This document shows, piece by piece, positions 1-12,530 of a stretch of 64,000 bases of DNA. Each line of letters begins with the position of its first letter. Position 1 is the stretch's first letter. The notes under the pieces are model-generated. The model did no database searches and was not told the origin of the DNA. It saw only the letters and a list, made by a program, of their open reading frames with translations. Position numbers and translations under genes: made by a program. The DNA comes from Mantis religiosa. Taxonomy: Eukaryota; Arthropoda; Insecta; Mantodea; Mantidae. The DNA lies in NCBI GenBank assembly GCA_030765055.1, contig JAUKNK010000320.1, positions 6,743,501 through 6,807,500 of the forward strand, written 5' to 3'.

Positions 1-650
1 AAAATTCTAAATCTGAGCTTTCCCCACTTTAAGCAACACAGTTGATTCTTAAGCTGGACGTTTGTCCTCTTCGTGTTCTTCAATAATATTAATTTTTCCT
101 CCAGTGATAATGTTTTACGTTTAGGACTCAATTTACAAAATTTGTGTTCACTCAATATTTTTAAAAATCACCTAAGTTCACAGTACTTGATCACTTGTAA
201 CAATGAAACTGAAAATGTAGACACTACAAAACAGTTGTATTCTTACTATGTGTGTTGGAAGGGAGTTGAGAGACCTAATGGGTTATTTTCCATTTTCCTT
301 GAAGAATTACAGATTATGAATTTATGGTTGAGCAAGTACAGTTGCCCTCAAAATTATTGAACTTTTCAACATACGTGCGTTGCACCCCATTACACATAAA
401 GTAATCTGTTTTAATCAGGTTATTTACGCAGATGGTTCCCAAAAGAAACATTTTCGTTTCAGAGTTAGGCAGTTTTCCGGCTTATAGTGTAATTTTACAT
501 GGGAAATGACTATGTTCCGAAATTGGTTTTCCTTTTTTCCAGTTTTCCGGTCTCTAAGGGGCCTATTTTAGGCAGTTTTACTGCATTAGCTGTATCACTA
601 TATGTTTTGTTTCTTTTAAAGTATCAATTATCATGCTTTGAAGTCAGAGT
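1..650. other. Unannotated AT-rich stretch
   Basis: No recognisable gene or repeat. An open frame at 73-360 (95 codons) has no motif or family resemblance that I can see and is probably chance. The stretch ends at the TA dinucleotide that forms the left target duplication of the mariner element. Confidence 0.5.
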
Positions 651-652
651 TA

Positions 653-1948
653 CGAGGGCTGTTCAATAAAGAAGGATCATAATTCTTTTACGGTCATAAT
701 TTTTCGTACCAAAATTCAATCTTATTACATTCGGTTAGCATAATGTGAAACAAACACGCCGTAGTAGTTTCATTGTTGGTACTCTTGGTTCCCGTCTGTG
801 AGAACCACGCAAATTCAGACATGTTCAGTATCGCCTACCGCTGCAATGGAAGTAACACGCGAGCAACAATATACGGCTTTGAAATTCTGCTTTCGTCTCA
901 ACAAATCTTCATTTGAAGCCTATACAATGTTACAGGAGGCATATGGAGAGTCTGTTCTTCCCTAGAGCATAGCTTGAAGCTGGTTTCAAATATTTCAAAG
1001 GAAGGAGAAGCCGGTGCTCCAGTTACTGCTCTTACGGAAGAAAACATCAGCACTGCTGCTGTCATTGTGAGAGAGGATCGACGAATTACTTTAAGATCAC
1101 TTTCTGAAATACTGAACATTTCATTGGGTGCCAGCCACAAGTTTGTGACAGAAACATTACACATGGGACGTGTTTGTGCGCAATGGGTTCAAAGACTGTT
1201 GATTCCCGAACAAAATTACATTCGCATGCAGGCCTGTGCGTAGTTAAAGTTGAAATTAGAGGAAGATCCTGAGTATCTTTCAAACGTAATCACTGCTGAC
1301 GAAACTTGGCAACATCATTTTGATCCTGAGAGCAAACAGCAAAGCTCAGTGTGGAAATCTCCTTCATCACCAACCCCCAAAAAACCTAAGTGGTTGCTTC
1401 TGCTGGGAAAGTTATGGTCATCTCATTCTGAGACATTTATGAAATGGTTTATCAGTATGTTGTACCTGCACACACAACAGTAACTGGACAATACTACAGG
1501 GATGTCCTGAAAACATTGCAAGTCCATATCAGGCGCAAAGGGGCACATTTCCGTGAAGCAGCCTGGATTCTGCACCACGAAATTGCGCGTCTGCATATTG
1601 CCTATGTTGTTGCTGAATATCTTGCAAAAATCAACGTGAAGTGTATCCCTCACCCTCCCTATAGTCCAGATTTAGCCCCATGTTACATTTTTGTATTCCC
1701 TAACTTGCAGAAACTCCTTCGTGGAAGGCATTATCCATCATTATAAACAGCGGTGAAGGCTGCGGAGGCGATTTTGAAGGATCTCTCAAAAATGGTTTCC
1801 AGCATGTCTTTGAAGACCAGCAGAAACGCTGGGACAAGTGCATCGCATTCAGGGGAGACTATTTTGAGAAGGACCATCAAAATAATGAGGATGAGTGAAG
1901 GTACGTTGTCAACAAAAATTGTGATCATTCTTTATTGAACAGCCCTCG
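653..1948 (+). mobile_element. Complete but dead mariner element with TIRs and TA duplication
   Basis: The ends are inverted copies: CGAGGGCTGTTCAATAAAGA reads inward at 653 and its reverse complement ends at 1948. The match continues for about 30 bp with few mismatches. Both ends are flanked by TA (651-652 and 1949-1950), the target duplication expected of Tc1/mariner insertion. The 1296-bp length is typical of mariner. The interior holds a broken mariner transposase on the same strand, annotated separately. TIR divergence is low (roughly two to three mismatches in 33), yet the coding part is heavily damaged, as expected for an old non-autonomous copy. Confidence 0.95.
846..1890 (+). pseudogene. 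mariner transposase pseudogene (D34D type)
   Basis: Cut-and-paste transposase of the mariner family, broken by several frameshifts and stops. The probable start is the ATG near 846, which opens with an EQQYTALKFCF-like N-terminal helix. A second helix-turn-helix region follows at 974-1243, with the typical VCAQWVQRLL stretch. The first catalytic block, TADETW, lies at 1250-1483. The second and third blocks lie at 1444-1746. There the usual HDNA is HEIA (Asp to Glu) and the final Asp after SPDLAP is Tyr, with 34 residues between these two positions. The C-terminus (FEDQQKRWDKCIAFRGDYFE) is readable in yet another frame to about 1890. Two of three catalytic acids are therefore replaced, and no active product is possible. 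Confidence 0.9.
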
Positions 1949-1950
1949 TA

Positions 1951-3054
1951 CAAGGCGATGATGAAGAAATTCGCCTAATAATTTTGTGACGAGCTTTGTG
2001 CTTGGAAAATTGAAATGTGATAGAATTAGAATGTGTAGAATTAGAAATAGTTCCATTCTTTTTAGCTCTTTGTTCTACGACTGAAGCTTTTCATAGCAGT
2101 TGCCCATGTGTCGATGGTTCCCTTGCGGCATGCATAGTTCTAGAGGATAGAAAATAATAGTATTTGTGCTTTTATTGTTGTTAATACTGTTACTGAACGG
2201 AAACTTTGAGCATCGTAGTGATCTCCCTTTTATTTTTAGAAAGTCAATGTGTACACAAGTAAGCAAGAAAGTCGACCAAAACCCTAGTAATAGGATTGAG
2301 CGATCTTCTTCCTTATCTGCTGAAGGCAAATTGTGTCCTTTCATCGACCTGACTGAAGCATGTAACAGCCATCGACCATGCGAGCCACGTACCACCTTCT
2401 ATTCCTTTCCAACAGTTCAAAACGCTTGAGTAAAACTAAGCCTGCTTATCCTCCTCTTTCTGTGCATGTGCGCGTGCATTATGCGTCTAGAATGCAAGAT
2501 CACGTAAGCGAATAAAATCGCTAACGCGGAACGTCATCGATGTCTTCAGAGCTGATTGGAACACCAGATGGTGTCACAATCGTGGGCTTTAAGTATCAGT
2601 TTTCTAAATGAAATCAGTTCCTCCCGACGATGTATTCTGCGAGAATAAAAAGTAGAGCTAACACTAAGTTTATACAGGAATATTTAAATAAAAAAAAAAT
2701 ATTTGTATACCAAAATGTGAAAGCATCTAACTATAGCAGACGCTGATTTATTTCGGTTTATCTCATTAATAAAAAAGTTCTACACCTACATCAAGTAGGT
2801 GCGCATGTTTTGAAGTCCTCCGAAAATTATATCCGTTTAGAGTATGGGAGAGAAAAAGCATGATTAAATGGAATGAATGCAAATTTCATATTTAATTTAT
2901 TTTTGGAGTGTATGGAATACATGTACTTATGTCTGTTATTTTCAATTTGCAAAAACTGTCACTTTTCGTTTCACAAAATTTCATTACAAGTCAGATACTT
3001 GAATGACATATTCTATTATTTAAATATTTATATTTAAATATCAGCATAAAAGGT
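1951..3054. other. Unannotated stretch, no gene seen
   Basis: AT-rich DNA with short chance frames only (for example 2075-2395 minus and 2166-2429 plus). There is a short A run near 2690. I see no repeat family from elsewhere in the window here. Confidence 0.45.
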
Positions 3055-3400
3055 GATGATGGCGAACGGGTAGACCACTCGACTCTCACCAAGCTGGTAC
3101 GGGTTCGATCCCAGGGGACCGCTAAATGATAATTGTGATGGACAACGTGGTGCAGGTGCTGGTTTTCTCAGGAATCTCCAATTGTTCCAATATTATTCTC
3201 ATTCTGTCCTCTACTTCTCTCACTCTCATACCAGACTCCCATACTACCCTGGATTCTCTATCTGATTCATGGTTTCCCTTCCTCAACCAAACGCCTAAAG
3301 GCGTAAGGGACAGAGGAAAATGTATACCCTTACACCACAATAGTGGTAAATTTAGGGATGTTAAAGAAAATGAAGAAGAAGTATTAAATGGCTGATGAAC
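3055..3400 (+). mobile_element. tRNA-derived SINE, family F
   Basis: The head at 3060-3122 looks like a tRNA gene remnant: an A-box-like block around GGCGAACGGGTAGACCACTC and a B box GGTTCGATCCC. The body begins GGACAACGTGGTGCAGGTGC and is shared with a fragment at 45108-45265 (GGACAACACGGCGTTGGGGC). That recurrence supports a dispersed repeat rather than a tRNA gene. The 3' limit, near an A-rich GAAGAAG stretch at about 3390, is approximate. Frames through it on both strands are by-products. Confidence 0.65.
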
Positions 3401-3654
3401 TCTTAAGTTTTATGTTATTCTACTATAAAATTTGAAAATCAGAAGGATAAATGAAGGATTGCAATACAGGAATAAATTAAATATTAGTAAACTATTACTT
3501 ATGAAATCCTAGCACTGAAACATGCATATCATGACGTCCAACTAGTATAATTTTGGCAGTGTTATCAGAAAAACAATGAGGTTATTACCTACCAACAAGC
3601 AAGCAATAATGTCAACACCACCTTCACATTAATTTAAAGATTTAAAGACCTGCA

Positions 3655-3725
3655 ACAGGTTAGGTCATATCGAACGATGAATGAAATTGGTGAAACGATG
3701 CTCATATAAGCCCAGAGTCCTTAGT
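3655..3725 (-). mobile_element. SINE family A fragment
   Basis: The block TCATATCGAACGATGAATGA, followed by a GATGCTCATAT and GCCCAGAGTCC pattern, is the reverse complement of the 3' half of the family A SINE at 41961-42204. Only the 3' body remains; the tRNA-like head is missing, as expected of a 5'-truncated copy. Confidence 0.6.
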
Positions 3726-3819
3726 TACATGTCAGTGAACGAACAGTACCGTCTGTTCAGATGCAATCATGTCTTCTAGACAGTAACGTGTCATATATAG
3801 GTAGGCACGAGAAATCATA

Positions 3820-4942
<1,123 letters not shown>

Positions 4943-6069
4943 GATGTTGATGTGACTAGATATTGTGACAGGGAGAAAGAAGGGGGAATAAAAATCCCGT
5001 TTTGCCAAGGTACAAATCGGGCAGCTCAAATGGTAATTTACCTTTGAGTATAATATTTAATTTCCTAACATTTCACGTAGGACACACAGCACCTAAGTGC
5101 TCTAATTGTGTTTCGTCAGTTACTGTATGCCAAGTTACTGATATTTCGTTCTTGTAGTAAACAAGATAACAGGCTAATGCAAGGGCTTTGTCACTGAAGT
5201 TCAGTACGCTTCAAGGCTTTACGACAGTAGTTGCAACCTTGTTACCCTATTTATATTATATACATTTTCAATGTTACAAACTATAAAATAGTCAATTCTC
5301 TCTCGAAGATTCGACTACCACTTAAATATTGATTGCGTAATTCATACAGTAGTGTTCCATCACTATGCTACAGATTTTAAGGTAAATGCACATTTTATGT
5401 GACTAAATATTTTTCACAATTTAGTTATTAGTAGCTATTTTATGTGTCTTACCATATTTTATACATTTTATATGTCGCAAACATGACCTTGTCTATAATA
5501 AGAGAATCCTTCTACTTTTCCTGTATGCTAAGACTAGATTACGTGTTGGTAACAACTCGCTACAATGTAAACACGTAAACGAAACTCGCAGGAGAGAGAT
5601 TTCGATGTCAGCGAATTACACAATGTACTTGAACTCAACACTACTACTATAGGTTGCGTGTTAGTTCCTGATGAATGACTTTCAGCGGAAATCCAGGGAG
5701 CTAGCCTACCCTTAAGAAACAGGTTAGCAAATAGTTTATGTTACGATACAAATATCTCTTTTTTCCTCTGTACCTGTTCAAGTTATTCTTGTTCCTTCAG
5801 TTCAGTTCAGTTCGGAAGTGCCGGGTAATGCTTAACATACCTGTTGAGTGATTCGTATATACACCGAAATGCCGAAGGTAAGAGGTCGTGTTAGCTTTAG
5901 TTGCAGCAATACGTTAAAGAATTTTCAGATACGTTCAAAACAGATCGACAACTTCTATATTCTCTGCCTTGTGAAAGGTCTATACCAGCCGTTCAACGCT
6001 CCACGTAACGCAGCATTTATGCGACAACAAACATATCTTGGCGGCTTCACGTTCTTCTATGAAGCAGGG
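4943..6069. other. Unannotated stretch; possible degenerate transposon start near 5870
   Basis: Mostly unique AT-rich sequence. Near 5800 there is a triple TTCAG repeat followed by an ATG at 5869 that opens MPKVRGRVSFSC. This is faintly like the N-termini of hAT-derived, CGGBP1-like proteins, but too weak to call. The frame runs into the SINE at 6070. Confidence 0.35.
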
Positions 6070-6258
6070 GCCCGCCTCGGTAGTGTGGTGGTAGCGTCTC
6101 TGCCTCACGTTCAGGAGATCCCGAGTTCGAATCACGGTCAGGGTGAGTTACCTGGGTAAGATTTATTCCGGAGTTTTCCCTTAACCTGAAAGACGAATGT
6201 CGGATAACCCTAAGCTCTATGGGCCCTGGCCTCATTTGAACATCATGGTTCTTTTAAG
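6070..6258 (+). mobile_element. tRNA-derived SINE, family A
   Basis: The tRNA-like head has an A-box region (TAGTGTGGTGGTAGCGTCTC) and a B box (GAGTTCGAATC). The body is shared with at least four other copies: GGTGAGTTACCTGGGTAAGA, a TTTTCCCTTAACCTGAAAGA block and a CTCTATGGGCCCTGG block. It would have been transcribed by RNA polymerase III and mobilised by a LINE. The 3' end is clipped compared with the copy at 41961. Confidence 0.85.
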
Positions 6259-7323
6259 TGAAGAGATTTGTATTGGACATTTGGAGAAGGCACTGTAACT
6301 CCAAACAATTCCAAACAATTGACATGTGACATCAATAATCCTTATCTATTAAGTTATCAACACTTCTTTTTTATTACAAATTTTTCTATTATGTAAAATG
6401 AAAGGATGTTCTTGTTGTACCTAAATATTTTGAACTTTTTAATATATATTTTCTTGATTTTAATGCATAATAAATCAAATTAACCCCTTTTAGCACCTAA
6501 AAGTCTGTTCCCTATTCATCACTCAGTTAGAAGACTTATATACTGCAAATAGAAAACGAGAAGTAAGTGTGTTTCGTTGACAGGTCAAGAATGTTGCATA
6601 TGTATTGCATATGAATCACACCATATATGGGGTATATGTTATAGCCACGGAAGCCTTTGTAGAACTGGACATACTTTTCTTAAAGGCCATCTACAATAGA
6701 GGATAAATTAATGCATTTAGCTCAACGACTTTCTAAAATTGTAATACTCTCAGTAAAACGAGATAGGCACGTAAGTCCAAATGAGTCAAAACAAGCGTCT
6801 GTGTCAGTCCCAACCTCATTGGTGCAAATCTTTGTTTTTCAGAGTTGGAAACAAAAGTAATATAAAAGTAAATTGGGAGACAATGTTTGTGGACATGCAT
6901 GTGCATTAGCAATATGTAGGCACACAAAAATATTTCTTCAAGGTGTAGACATTTCTGCCGGATATGATGTACTAATGGAGCAAAATACTTCCATGTGAAT
7001 GTTAGTTATTATGCATGGAGTTAGCCTAAGGGACCACAATGGAATCTTGTGACATTATAACCATGACTTCCTGCAGGCGGAAACGATTTTGTTTCCTTTG
7101 GTGCATTTTGAGGTTTTACTAGCATTTGGTTTACAGCGATGAGTTCATGTTTCAGAGGAACTCCCTGAAATTGTGCTACAATAAGATTTAGCAATCCTGA
7201 GAAATGCACAGTTGACTCCGTTTTTAGTTAACTGTTAAAACGCGTACTCCCGAATCGAAAGCTTTCGGCAACGCGGCAGACACAACATCGAGGTCGTTGC
7301 AATGTCAGCCAACTTACGTATCA
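6259..7323. other. Unannotated stretch
   Basis: AT-rich single-copy-looking sequence with no recognisable gene. The short minus-strand frames at 6733-6927 and 7021-7209 show no motif. Confidence 0.45.
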
Positions 7324-7547
7324 GTGCCTGACTCCTGGCGTAGTGCTAGCGTGTCCACCTTAGGTTCAAGAAACTCCGCGTTCGAATCTCGGTCAAGGTG
7401 AGCTATCTGGCGAAGTTTTCCAGGTTTTTCCTTAACCTGAAAGATGAATTTCGGGCAACTCTGAGATCAGTGTACCTTGGGCTCATATGAGCATTATTTC
7501 ACTCATACCATTCATCTCCGATATGACTTAATGTTGGAGGTAAATTT
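7324..7547 (+). mobile_element. SINE family A, older copy
   Basis: Same order of blocks as the 6070 copy: a GCGTAGTGCTAGCGTGTCCA head, a B box GCGTTCGAATC, a GGTCAAGGTGAGCTATCTGG junction, a TTTTTCCTTAACCTGAAAGA block and a CATTCATCTCCGATATGACT tail. It is more diverged than the copy at 41961, so probably older. Confidence 0.8.
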
Positions 7548-9282
7548 TGTTTTAAAAAATCAGATCTTGAATTGATACTGATTAATGCCATTGTGAATTT
7601 CTAACTTTCATTGTTTGTAGCCGATTCGTGGCGCCTTGACACTGATCTAAAATGGATGCACGACTGCAACGAAATGTTAAATCTCACATATTTGTATTTA
7701 ATTTGAGGTTAAAGCCTTCATAATAGCGTATTTATAAATTATTGAATTTGAGGCTTATGCATTGCGTACAAAATTTTACCACTAGTTTGTTTATAGAATA
7801 AATGAATACGCCCATGCGTTCAAATTTTTAAATGTAAAATGTGATGCTTGACAATCATGTTATTTGGCCATGTTCATGAATGTCTCTTCTACGTTGTGCT
7901 ATCCATCTAATCCTATTCTGCTTAATATTTTACCTTTGGAGCACCTTCTCATACAATGTTTGTATTTGAGTATCACTTTCTATTTTTATTTCAATAAAAA
8001 GCCACACATCTTAATAATGCCTCACTTTCCTCAAGGATGTGCAAAAATAAACGTGTTTATTTTTTATTGAGATCGTTTTCGTGGTAGATGGTGTCATAAA
8101 TTACCTTTAAGCTAGCTGGCAGCTTATCTATTCATTTACGAAATCCCTACTTCATAGAAATGTGAAGTGTGTTTTAGAACGTTTCGCTCCCGACAATGAG
8201 GTTTGGTCAATGCTTTCTATGAGAAAGCTGTATTTTCTATGCTATTAATCACTATTTTGAAGTAATAACGGTATATAATGGCAAAGGAATGCTGTTTACA
8301 CTATATAAAAATTTAAGGGCGCAAAAACTACAAAAATAAGTGTTTGTATCTCCTGTATTTATTGCATATACAGTCAGAGTTGGAGGTATAGATGACATAA
8401 GCTACTTTTACACCAAGGTGACGGAGTATCACACACTTGAATGCTTGCACTGATGTACGTTGTTATTGCTATCAGTTCGTGTACTGGTTGTAGTGGGATT
8501 TGATAGAATGCCAATGATTTGCACTTCAATTCCTGAAGTATTCATACAGAATTATTTATAGCCTTTGGCAATATAATCTAAAGGGGAAAGCACCATTGAT
8601 CACTGTTGGCCGCTGTGACGCCGTCACACGTGCTGATAGCTGCAAGAAAATAATTACCGATTTATAAAATAGAGTTAATATAGATATATATTCAATAGCT
8701 TAGGCTTGTAAGCATAGAATTGCCTTGCTGGTGCGATAGGGCACTGAGGTGTGGAAAGTGTCTAACTTCAACAATCTGAAGAAATTACTTTCCGCATATT
8801 GGAGATATTTCTGTTATATGGAGTGTGTTTACTAAATTTGCCTACTCTCTTAGAGAATAGACACTCATATTAATTAATAATATTGTTAAAGAAGTGTATT
8901 TCCTCCTATTTAGTGCAGATATATTGAATTACTTAACCATTATTGCATTATTGCTTTGGAGGGTATGAACTGTTCACAAGAAAATATACTCGAATTTATC
9001 ATACAAAGGTACATATTTTATAGTTATTTTTGTTCCAAAATGTTGGTATTAATCTAATTGCCATTAATTATTAATGATGTTTGACTTACAATACAAAAAG
9101 ACCACAGAAAGCTTAACAGATAATAGATTGACGAAGTTTGCATTGCAGAACTGTTTAGTTGTAAACTAATGGTTTCTAAATTGTGAAACACGAGGCATAA
9201 GCTGGAAGAACGTAGACAGCCCACTGAAAAGTAGGCAAGATATCTTAAAAATTAACAGAGAATAATTATGATGTACTTATTA
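7548..9282. other. Unannotated stretch
   Basis: AT-rich sequence with no recognisable gene. A small palindrome, GTGACGCCGTCAC near 8615, is the only local structure I noticed. Confidence 0.45.
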
Positions 9283-9343
9283 ATATTGTGACCTTGTGGG
9301 TTCGTAAAATTAAAAGTCAAGTTTGCAGAGATACAAAATGCTC

Positions 9344-9349
9344 TTTATT
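9344..9349 (-). promoter_or_regulatory. AATAAA polyadenylation signal of the solo LTR
   Basis: The minus-strand AATAAA lies near the downstream end of the LTR, where R-region polyadenylation signals are expected. Confidence 0.6.
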
Positions 9350-9511
9350 TCAGTAGAAAGACAGTTTATACACCTCTTTGTAGTAGAAGAATGACGTAAC
9401 ATACACCAAGACAGTCTCTCGTGACTTCACCACACGTAAACAAACAAAATAATTCAGCTTCAAGTCACTACGATTATCTGTTCTCGACTCGACTCGACAC
9501 AGTTCAAATGT

Positions 9512-9512
<1 letters not shown>

Positions 9513-9597
<85 letters not shown>

Positions 9598-9627
9598 GCG
9601 CGCGCACACATACACACACACACACAA
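9513..9627. repeat. (CA)n microsatellite inside the LTR
   Basis: About 80 bp of pure CA, a short CGCGCGCGCG stretch and further CA. It sits between the LTR initiator and its polyadenylation signal, so it lengthens the transcribed part of the LTR. The poly-Thr/His and Cys/Val frames across it are artefacts. Confidence 0.97.
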
Positions 9628-9675
9628 TAAACAGCTCACTGGCTGGCAACTGTACTCGTAGCAGCTCCCTACCGA

Positions 9676-9680
9676 ACTGA
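9676..9680 (-). promoter_or_regulatory. Initiator (TCAGT) of the solo LTR
   Basis: TCAGT on the minus strand, with the predicted +1 A at 9678. It would mark the U3/R boundary of the LTR. Confidence 0.65.
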
Positions 9681-9701
9681 TTCGCAAGCCTCCTTGTCCC
9701 T

Positions 9702-9709
9702 TATTTATA
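9702..9709 (-). promoter_or_regulatory. TATA box of the solo LTR
   Basis: TATAAATA on the minus strand, 31 bp upstream of a TCAGT initiator. The spacing is that of an arthropod RNA polymerase II core promoter. Confidence 0.75.
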
Positions 9710-9940
9710 CACGAGCCGCTGTTTCTCGAAGGTTCGGTGAAGCCACATAATCTTTCGAGGCGGCCGGCGAAGGAGAGAGAACTCCTCAGATATCTTCTTG
9801 GCTCTTTCTCTTCCCGCCCCGGCTCTCCTGGGCAAGAACCACCATTCATCCACGTGTGGGTGTGGTTTGGGCACTGTTTCTTCCGCACGGGCCTGGGCAC
9901 TGGCTTATCGCGGTGATTCAACATGCCTCGGCGACAATAT

Positions 9941-11914
9941 CCTATGGTTTATCAGCATACTTTGGTTAGAAGGGCACACAACATTACTCAAACTTGAAAT
10001 ACAGAAGTTTATTTGTTACATATTTGTTTTTTTTCCTTAAACGATTTTCTAGTCAGGTTTCTATACCAAAAAGGAGTTTAATGAAGCAAAGCAATTAATG
10101 GATCTTTTATTGCCTTAAGCTAAATATTTCCATACTGTGGTTATGTGCACTCCCGTTGTTTAAAATATTAATCAAATTATTTGGTTTATCTAAGTACATT
10201 TTAATAAGGAAATCTCTCGCCAACAGGGCCTCAAAGTGTTTGTTATGCTTACATTCGGAATTCCAGAATAATGATATAGCATTTATTTAGTTAATTTCAA
10301 CTACTTTTCAGCCCAATGAATTGCGTCTGTCTGTGTAAACATTATAATAGCAAAACGCTAAGGTTTTATAGTGCAGTTTTTCTGTCAATCTCTCCCAACC
10401 AAAATAACTTACAAAAAATATATTTAAAACTTTGTTTGGGTTAACAAAGATTATGTAAGCTCAATATTCTGTAGGTTTTCTATCTTTTGTTTTTATTTTT
10501 GGTTTAAGATGACAGGTGTATGCCTACAGATTATCAATAATTGTAATGTTATTTTTTGAATAATCCAGAGGAAAACCTGTAGTTTTAGCACAATAAAGTC
10601 CTTCATGACTTTTTCATGAAATATTTCAAATTATTGCCCAGGAATACGTTTACTATTCTTGTTCATGTAGTGCTCTTGCAATGGTAAAACACCTGCTGTA
10701 TTCATAAGGCCACTAATTCGATATTCACTGCTATTTAGTTAAACGTATGTAGGTCGAAATATAAAATAGTCTCTATGTTTTGAGATGTTCTTGTCTATTT
10801 TGGTGTCCTAGTTATAATATATAATTCAATGAAAATAATGAAAATTTCTGATTTATAGAAAAACAGTAATATATTCATATCTAGGATATGAGATTCCCGT
10901 TATGAATGTTCAGTCTTAAAGACTTTCCAGAAGAAAATGTATACGTAAAAATTTAACAAAAGATTTATATTAATATGAAGACCAAAATAAAACAGGAATT
11001 CTTGGGATTCTTTGATTATAGGTGAATAAAACTTGGTCGCAGTTGAAACTGCTTCATTAAAAATAAGCTTCAGCTTTTCTTGTATTATTTGTGCGGTTTG
11101 GCAATCTAGCCATTTCTGCTTGTGAAAAAAAAATGTTTTATTTTCAAATGAAAGGTGCTCTGCCCGGAAATAACTTCAGATAAAATGTATTAAACCATAT
11201 AAATCTGAAAGAAATGGAATTAAAATACGCTTATGTAATAGTAAATCCGTATGGTTTATTAGGTCAAGGTAATTTATATAAAGTTGCATCATATAAACAT
11301 CATTGCATCATTCTAAGATGCATGCCATCTTTCACGGAGCTTTTATAATAGGCGAACGTGATTTTATAAAAGTAAGATTTTATAATCATACTATAAAGTA
11401 TTTTTTCCGGTTGACGTACATTTATATTGTACTTCTTTAGTACTTTAAACATGACTACTAGTAGTAAATGCAATTGAAATTCTTAGATTTGATCGTTTGT
11501 AGCTCGGTTTGATATATTCTTGATATTATGTAGGAAAACGGTTTAGAAACAGCTTTTGTTAAATGCATTAGGTTTGTGCTTTTCGTCATATAGTATGTAA
11601 TTCTAGATAAAGACATTCAAGTCAATATAAGTTGGACGCTCTAAATGTTCACCTTACAACCTTTAATGTAGTTTTAAGGTTTTTCGTATTTGGTTATGCT
11701 TCATAAGGACAATATATTAAATATTACTTTTTATTGATGGACCACACAGTTATGAGATAATGGAGTATTTGAATCGAATGCAACATGCATTAATACAACA
11801 TTTTTCCTTTTTCTTTTAGAGTTAGGCTACCCGCACCATTCCTGTGTTGGAGAAGTTGTCGGCCCATCAAGGCTGGCAAACATCCACTTGTATTTAACTT
11901 ACTGCACTCAGAAA
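9941..11914. other. Unannotated AT-rich stretch, nearly 2 kb
   Basis: No repeat family, gene or long frame recognised. The sequence is uniformly AT-rich and looks like decayed intergenic DNA. Confidence 0.45.
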
Positions 11915-12156
11915 CGCTAATTTTTTAGTCTGACTCTGTGTTTCCATAATTTAGCCTACACACGGCCAGTGTGAAAGAACAATTAATTTCCATTAATTGA
12001 CCTAATAGTAGTCAGCTATAAAGCCCGGGCCTTAAAGTACTTACATGTTGTAAGTCGCCATTAAGTTAGTTGTCTCATGTGTTTATGAGAACTCCTAAGT
12101 GCTTTACCGGAAAAATACGAGTCAGTTGGAAAATTTAATGTCATATCGGCACGTTG

Positions 12157-12215
12157 GCCATAGTAGCTCAATGGTTAGAGCGGCTGGACGGCGACCAGAA
12201 ATCCCGGCTATGGCA
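12157..12215 (+). repeat. tRNA-like module within family C, with internal deletion
   Basis: Same as the 12457 module but lacking about 15 bases that contain the B box. The acceptor-like ends and D arm are kept. Confidence 0.65.
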
Positions 12216-12456
12216 TTGAATTTTTCAGTCTGACTCTACGTTTCCACAATTTAGCCTACGCACGGCCAATATTAAAGAACAATTAATTTCCATTAATTGA
12301 CCTAATAGTGATTAACTATAAAGCCCGGGCCTTAAAGTACTTACATGTTGTAAGTCTCCATTAAGATAGTCGTCTCATGTGTTTATGAGAACTCCTAGGT
12401 GGTTTACCGGGAAAAATACCAGTCAGTTTTAGAATTTAATGTCTTATCGGCACTTT

Positions 12457-12530
12457 GACCATAGTAGCTCAATGGTTAGAGCGGCTGGACGGAGATCAGA
12501 AGATCCGTGGTTCAAATCCCGGCTATGGCA
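12457..12530 (+). repeat. tRNA-like module within family C, full length (74 nt)
   Basis: It has a D-arm/A-box region AGCTCAATGGTTAGAGC, a B box GGTTCAAATCC and ends CTATGGC, which pairs with the start CCATAG as an acceptor stem. The D stem (GCTC/GAGC) pairs perfectly. The anticodon stem is weak, the T stem has mismatches and position 33 is C rather than T. It is therefore tRNA-derived rather than a working tRNA. Confidence 0.7.

Larger units (their letters stand above)
9287..9936 (-). mobile_element. Solo LTR (probably Ty3/gypsy-like) with 4-bp target duplication
   Basis: The 650-bp segment starts TGTGACC and ends GGCGACA, giving canonical TG...CA ends. It is flanked on both sides by ATAT (9283-9286 and 9937-9940). 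Read on the minus strand, it has the parts of an LTR in order: a GC-rich U3, a TATA box, a TCAGT initiator 31 bp downstream, a long TG-repeat segment and an AATAAA signal 63 bp before the end. There is no internal coding region next to it, so it is a solo LTR left by recombination between the two LTRs of a retrotransposon. The 4-bp duplication fits Ty3/gypsy, but family assignment without gag-pol is inference. Confidence 0.85.

Noticed and set aside
9350..9924. Cys/Val-rich and Thr/His-rich frames that could suggest metal-binding proteins
   Set aside because: They are the CA repeat within the solo LTR.
11461..11510. Short resemblance to 18S rRNA (GAAATTCTTAGATTTGATCG)
   Set aside because: Fewer than 20 bases resemble the rRNA, with AT-rich unrelated sequence on both sides; chance is likely.
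12457..12530. Candidate functional tRNA gene in family C
   Set aside because: C at position 33, a mismatched T stem, a weak anticodon stem and its place in a repeated unit all argue against a working tRNA.
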